The notes beneath the pieces were generated by a model that had not been told where the DNA came from, did no database searches, and worked only from the letters and a program-made list of their open reading frames with translations. From assembly GCA_002499545.1 (NCBI GenBank), contig DAME01000010.1, forward strand, positions 1 through 8,284: a DNA stretch of 8,284 nucleotides. Direction: 5' to 3'. The stretch comes from Euryarchaeota archaeon UBA88. GTDB taxonomy: Archaea; Thermoplasmatota; Poseidoniia; Poseidoniales; Poseidoniaceae. Each line of letters starts with the position of its first letter. Position 1 is the stretch's first letter. Positions 5,938 to 8,284 of this stretch are shown one piece after another. A program made the position numbers and the translations under genes.

Positions 5938-6363
5938 ATGAACAGGCCCACCGTCGCAGAAGTACTGCCCAGGGGCACGCTGCAACGATTCGGAATAGCG
6001 GGCGGTTTCAACACCTTTCTGTTTTGGATTGTATGGGAGTTTCTCCGTTCTACCTTCTTACTCGACACCCTTAATGAAACCGCTATGTGGTCAATTTCCT
6101 GGGGTTTTTCATGTATTGTCGCCCATTTCGTTCACAGGCAGTTCACATTTGATAAGCGGCGAAATGTCAAAACTACCATGCTCGGGGCTCTCTCAGTCTA
6201 TGCCTTCGGAATGGCCGGTTCAACGCTGACTTATGACGTGCTGTTCCAGACCCTTGAGGTCCCTATTCGCCTCATCTTTTTGATGAACATGCTCGGTTGG
6301 GGGCTGTTTACTTGGGCGGCGATGCGGTGGTTTGTCTTCGGATACACCACTGAAGAGGAATAA
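5938..6363 (+). CDS. GtrA family membrane protein
   Basis: GtrA-like proteins are small four-helix membrane proteins thought to help flip polyprenyl-phosphate-linked sugars or otherwise serve cell-surface glycan synthesis. The 141-residue protein has the family layout: RFGIAGGFNT (17-26) at the start of helix 1, helix 2 (about 49-66) ending in HRQFTF (66-71), the position of the conserved N-R-x-W-T-F-type motif, helix 3 (about 81-105), and helix 4 (about 111-133) ending in MRWFVFG (129-135), which repeats the same motif. The short basic link after helix 2 (DKRRNVK) fits the cytoplasmic side. The gene starts 12 bases after the dehydrogenase stop, so co-transcription with the nucleotidyltransferase and dehydrogenase is likely. 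This suggests a role in using their sugar product. Its TAA abuts the stop of the convergent DUF2237 gene with no gap. Confidence 0.85.
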   Translation: MNRPTVAEVLPRGTLQRFGIAGGFNTFLFWIVWEFLRSTFLLDTLNETAMWSISWGFSCIVAHFVHRQFTFDKRRNVKTTMLGALSVYAFGMAGSTLTYDVLFQTLEVPIRLIFLMNMLGWGLFTWAAMRWFVFGYTTEEE

Positions 6364-6726
6364 TCAAACTGCGTGCGTTTCAAGCACGGCCATTGGGACG
6401 ATTTCCAGAGCTTTCTGATGCGTTGCTTCCATGTCGATTGGGCACGCAGAACCTGAATTCACTGCGTCAAGCCATGTACGAGCACAAACGCACCATGAAT
6501 CGCCTGGTTTCAATCCAGGGAATCCAAACTCATTGCGAGGGGTAATCAAATCGTTCCCCTTACTCAATGCGAAGTCAAGGAATTCTTTCGTGATGACACA
6601 GCAGACGGTGTGTGAGCCACGGTCCGAAGTATCTGTGTTGCATTTTCCGTCTCGATACCATCCAGTCATTGGTTGACATGAACACGTGTCGAGAGGGTTT
6701 CCAAGAACGTTCAAACTGGGTTCCAT
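6364..6726 (-). CDS. DUF2237 family protein
   Basis: This small cytoplasmic protein (120 residues) matches the uncharacterised DUF2237 family along its whole length. Conserved blocks visible are NVLGNPLDTC (6-15), PMTGWYRDG (19-27), C29, HTVC (39-42), EFL (48-50), GNDL (57-60), FGFPGLKPGD (67-76), WCVCA (78-82), EATH (100-103) and AL-x-x-VP (106-111). Eight Cys residues (15, 17, 29, 42, 43, 79, 81, 95) are present, several of them at family-conserved positions, so metal binding or a redox role is possible, but no function is established for the family. The ATG at 6726 gives the usual family length and places the conserved NVLG block at residue 6. It is a single gene, convergent with the GtrA gene and divergent from the TerB-like pair. 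Confidence 0.93.
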   Translation of the reverse strand: MEPSLNVLGNPLDTCSCQPMTGWYRDGKCNTDTSDRGSHTVCCVITKEFLDFALSKGNDLITPRNEFGFPGLKPGDSWCVCARTWLDAVNSGSACPIDMEATHQKALEIVPMAVLETHAV

Positions 6727-6862
6727 GAACGGCCGTCGGGTCGTTCAGTCATCAAGGCTTGTATTTTTCGGGCGATTGACGCGTTCACGCAGGCTCTCAA
6801 AATAGTCCCTTTGTATCAAAATCCGGCGTTGGGTTCTAAGGCAAAGTCGTTCACGACGGCGT
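6727..6862. promoter_or_regulatory. Divergent intergenic region between DUF2237 and TerB-like genes
   Basis: This 136-base stretch has no gene of its own and should hold promoters for both flanking genes. The best box is minus-strand AAAAATACAA (6759-6768), centred about 37 bases before the DUF2237 ATG, which would give a leader of roughly 10 bases. For the plus-strand gene, TCTAAGGC (6835-6842) is at the right distance (about 25 bases) but is a poor TATA match; the A/T-rich TTGTATCAAAAT (6811-6822) is a better sequence lying further upstream. Confidence 0.4.
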
Positions 6863-7294
6863 ATGCTTCCAGATACCGTACACAAGTTACCCCGCGATGA
6901 ACGATTTGCCTACGCCCGTTTACTCGCATTCATGGCGCGTGTTGATAATGAACTAACTGTGGATGAAATGGCTATGTTTGAACAGCGCTTAGGCACTGCA
7001 CTTTTGTCTCCAGATCAGCGTAAACTCATCCGAAAAGCCCTCAAAACTCCTCCGGCACTGGAAGAGTGCCTTGAAGGAATGAGTGAGGAAGCCGGACGCT
7101 TGGCTCTCCGAGATGCAACGCTTATGGCTGCGGCAGACGGTACAGTGGACGATGACGAACGCGACGTTCTCGATTCAATTGTTGAGCACTTCAATCTTTC
7201 ATCAGATACCGTCGAACGTTTGCTTCAGTGGACAGTTCGCGGCTATCTGTGGATGCAGAAGGGTTACGATATTCTTAACGAATCGTCGGAGTGA
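6863..7294 (+). CDS. TerB-like protein, first of a tandem pair
   Basis: TerB-like (tellurite-resistance TerB fold) domains are all-helical, acidic and found in stress and membrane-associated signalling contexts; their biochemical role is poorly defined. This 143-residue soluble protein shows two related halves. The first has an acidic turn at RVDNELTVDE (26-35), and the second has the classic TerB pattern ALRDATLMAAADGTVDDDE (81-99), in which Asp and Glu side chains could bind a metal. The C-terminus carries LLQWTVRGYLW (120-130). It aligns end to end with the following gene product, so the two are paralogues. The GTGA overlap at 7291-7294 implies coupled translation. The remaining ter genes (terC, terD and others) are not in the window, so tellurite resistance should not be inferred. 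Confidence 0.83.
   Translation: MLPDTVHKLPRDERFAYARLLAFMARVDNELTVDEMAMFEQRLGTALLSPDQRKLIRKALKTPPALEECLEGMSEEAGRLALRDATLMAAADGTVDDDERDVLDSIVEHFNLSSDTVERLLQWTVRGYLWMQKGYDILNESSE
7288..7294 (+). promoter_or_regulatory. Possible ribosome binding site GGAGTGA for the second TerB-like gene
   Basis: GGAGTGA overlaps the stop codon of the first TerB-like gene and lies 5 bases before an in-frame GTG at 7300. It supports 7300 as an alternative to the GTG at 7291, which has the classic 4-base stop/start overlap but no site at normal spacing. The difference is only three residues. Confidence 0.4.
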
Positions 7295-7725
7295 AATCGG
7301 TGTACCTTGACCTTGCGATTGATTTCGCCCAAGAGGACGTCAAAGGGTATGCAGAAATCATGGTCATCGTCGCATCATCGGACGGAACCTTGGTCAAGGA
7401 AGAGTTGGCCATCATTGAAGCGCTGATGGGGCGTTGCATGATGCATCCTGAAATGAGAGTTGATATCCGAAATCTGCTTGACAAACCGCCTTCACTCGAA
7501 CTCCTCATTGAGTCACTTCCGCCAATGGTGCTTAAAATCGCGTTGAGAGATTCAATTCTCGTAGCAGCAGTCGATGGAGAATACGACAAATCAGAGCTTG
7601 CAGTCATCAAAAAACTGGCTCGGGCTGCTGGCGTGAAGAAGAAGGAACTCTCGGAATTATTCGAGTGGGTAAAAGTGGGCTGGGAGTGGCATAATCAAGG
7701 ATTTCACCACCTCGGCTTGGTGTGA
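7291..7725 (+). CDS. TerB-like protein, second of a tandem pair
   Basis: This soluble, all-helical protein has 144 residues from GTG 7291 (or 141 from GTG 7300). Both acidic turns are present: SSDGTLVKEE (29-38) and AAVDGEYDKSE (92-102). IALRDSILVAAVDG (83-96) matches IALRD/LALRD-type sequence in the upstream paralogue, and both proteins end with a W-x-V-type helix (FEWVKVGWEW, 124-133) followed by a Gly. DKPPSLE-LLIESLPP (64-78) also aligns with KTPPALE-ECLEGMSE upstream, so duplication is clear although the sequences have diverged. Translation is probably coupled to the first gene, consistent with the two products acting together, perhaps as a heterodimer (inference). Confidence 0.83.
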   Translation: MKSVYLDLAIDFAQEDVKGYAEIMVIVASSDGTLVKEELAIIEALMGRCMMHPEMRVDIRNLLDKPPSLELLIESLPPMVLKIALRDSILVAAVDGEYDKSELAVIKKLARAAGVKKKELSELFEWVKVGWEWHNQGFHHLGLV

Positions 7726-7741
7726 AAATCATCGTTTTCGC

Positions 7742-7757
7742 AGGTTTTTGAAAACCT
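7742..7757. repeat. 7-bp perfect inverted repeat just before the start at 7761
   Basis: AGGTTTT (7742-7748) and AAAACCT (7751-7757) are exact reverse complements with 2 bases between them. They lie in the 35-base gap after the second TerB-like gene and end 3 bases before the ATG at 7761. It could be a compact operator, a stem with a TTGA loop, or part of a T-rich archaeal terminator (TTTT runs at 7735-7738 and 7745-7749). Confidence 0.4.
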
Positions 7758-7760
7758 TCT

Positions 7761-8284
7761 ATGAAGGGTCACATTCAAACCGGAAAAGCCAGCCCCCCGG
7801 TTGGAGTGGGGCCCATGCAGAGCGGAGTCAGCGGCTGGTATGCACGATTGGATAGATGCCTTGAAAATCGTACTGAGCAGATTCACATTTGGCTCACTGC
7901 GTGGGAAAAGTCACTTCTCCTCCACCAACCTATCGCCGCTCTTCTTCCCGAAGAATGGCCCACACTTCCCGCAAATCTTCTGACCGATCCCGGACACGTT
8001 CTCGACCACCTTCTTGCTCGCCACGATGCCGAAGCTGACGGCCGCTCACCCCGTGGTGCTCATCCAACACCTCCCCGTCTTGCAGATGCCGTCATAGCAT
8101 CTGAACTGCTCGAGAGCCTCACCCGTCCAAAGACCCCGGTGCAATCAACTTCGATGCATCTGAACAATCTCCCTCCTGGTTTCCGTCAGCATATTGAGAA
8201 ACTCAATTTGCCCCAGCACTCTCAAGAGGCCGAGGTCGATGATGAGAAAGAACTTGAACGGGTTGGTCTGGGTGAACGTACGCT
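7761..8284 (+). CDS. Hypothetical protein, 5' part only (runs off right edge)
   Basis: An uninterrupted frame begins at ATG 7761, ten bases after an in-frame TGA (7749-7751), and is still open at the last base, giving 174 visible codons. The visible protein starts with a Gly/Pro/Ser-rich segment (about 1-22), then an amphipathic helical stretch rich in Leu, Trp and Glu (about 23-60), a Pro/His/Arg-rich linker (about 85-100), another helix (ADAVIASELLESLTR), a polar linker, and an acidic C-terminal stretch. No membrane helix, signal peptide or catalytic motif is visible. A second in-frame ATG at 7815 is a possible start. The gene follows the TerB-like pair by 35 bases, so co-transcription is possible unless the inverted repeat between them terminates the transcript. 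No family is recognised. Confidence 0.65.
   Translation, partial: MKGHIQTGKASPPVGVGPMQSGVSGWYARLDRCLENRTEQIHIWLTAWEKSLLLHQPIAALLPEEWPTLPANLLTDPGHVLDHLLARHDAEADGRSPRGAHPTPPRLADAVIASELLESLTRPKTPVQSTSMHLNNLPPGFRQHIEKLNLPQHSQEAEVDDEKELERVGLGERT

Noticed and set aside
6849..6859. GTTCACGACGG shared with bases 7-17
   Set aside because: It is a single 11-base coincidence with no further copies noticed and no structural context.
6863..7725. Tellurite-resistance operon
   Set aside because: Only TerB-like folds are present, and no other ter genes; TerB-like domains occur in many unrelated settings.
7778..7802. AACCGG/CCGGTT inverted repeat
   Set aside because: It is only 6 bp and lies inside coding sequence, so it is likely chance.
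1..8284. tRNA, rRNA, CRISPR array, insertion sequence or prophage
   Set aside because: No cloverleaf, direct-repeat array, transposase, integrase or terminal repeat was recognised when reading both strands.

Overview
The window reads as a compact stretch of microbial chromosome. It carries about a dozen genes, no RNA genes, no mobile element and no CRISPR array. Several signs favour an archaeon, and a planktonic Marine Group II/III (Poseidoniales-like) euryarchaeon would fit. Genes that appear to open a transcript lack a Shine-Dalgarno sequence but have an A/T-rich TATA-like box centred about 25 bases before the ATG (starts 1877, 2591, 3249, 4311, 5101). Genes inside runs instead have GGTG- or GGAG-type ribosome sites (3577, 5938, 7291/7300). 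This is the mixed leaderless/SD pattern known from archaea. The lineage is an inference, because no marker gene is present.

Layout. 1-477 is the 3' part of a plus-strand gene with a CPGC zinc knuckle at its visible N-terminus. It ends in a 4-base tail-to-tail overlap with a minus-strand beta-decarboxylating dehydrogenase (474-1670; isocitrate/isopropylmalate dehydrogenase family). A divergent intergenic region follows and holds a perfect 12-bp inverted repeat (1760-1771 and 1808-1819). From about 1877 to 4275 come four plus-strand genes of unknown function: a soluble protein with a possible C-terminal winged helix, a membrane-anchored coiled-coil protein, and two small proteins each with two membrane helices.

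4311-6363 is a clear sugar-nucleotide/cell-surface cluster. It encodes a short RmlA-type sugar-1-phosphate nucleotidyltransferase, an unusually short UDP-glucose/GDP-mannose dehydrogenase-like enzyme that keeps the catalytic Cys but lacks the C-terminal nucleotide-sugar-binding domain, and a GtrA-family four-helix membrane protein. Together these could make an activated sugar, oxidise it, and move a lipid-linked sugar across the membrane. No glycosyltransferase lies in the window.

On the minus strand, a DUF2237 protein (6364-6726) ends directly against the GtrA stop codon. Divergent from it are two tandem, translationally coupled TerB-like paralogues (6863-7294 and 7291-7725). A further plus-strand gene starts at 7761 and runs off the right edge.

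The most notable points are the minimal nucleotide-sugar dehydrogenase, the NADP-type cofactor motif in the dehydrogenase, the 12-bp inverted repeat, the tandem TerB pair and the block of unknown membrane proteins. No wholly new system can be demonstrated from sequence alone.
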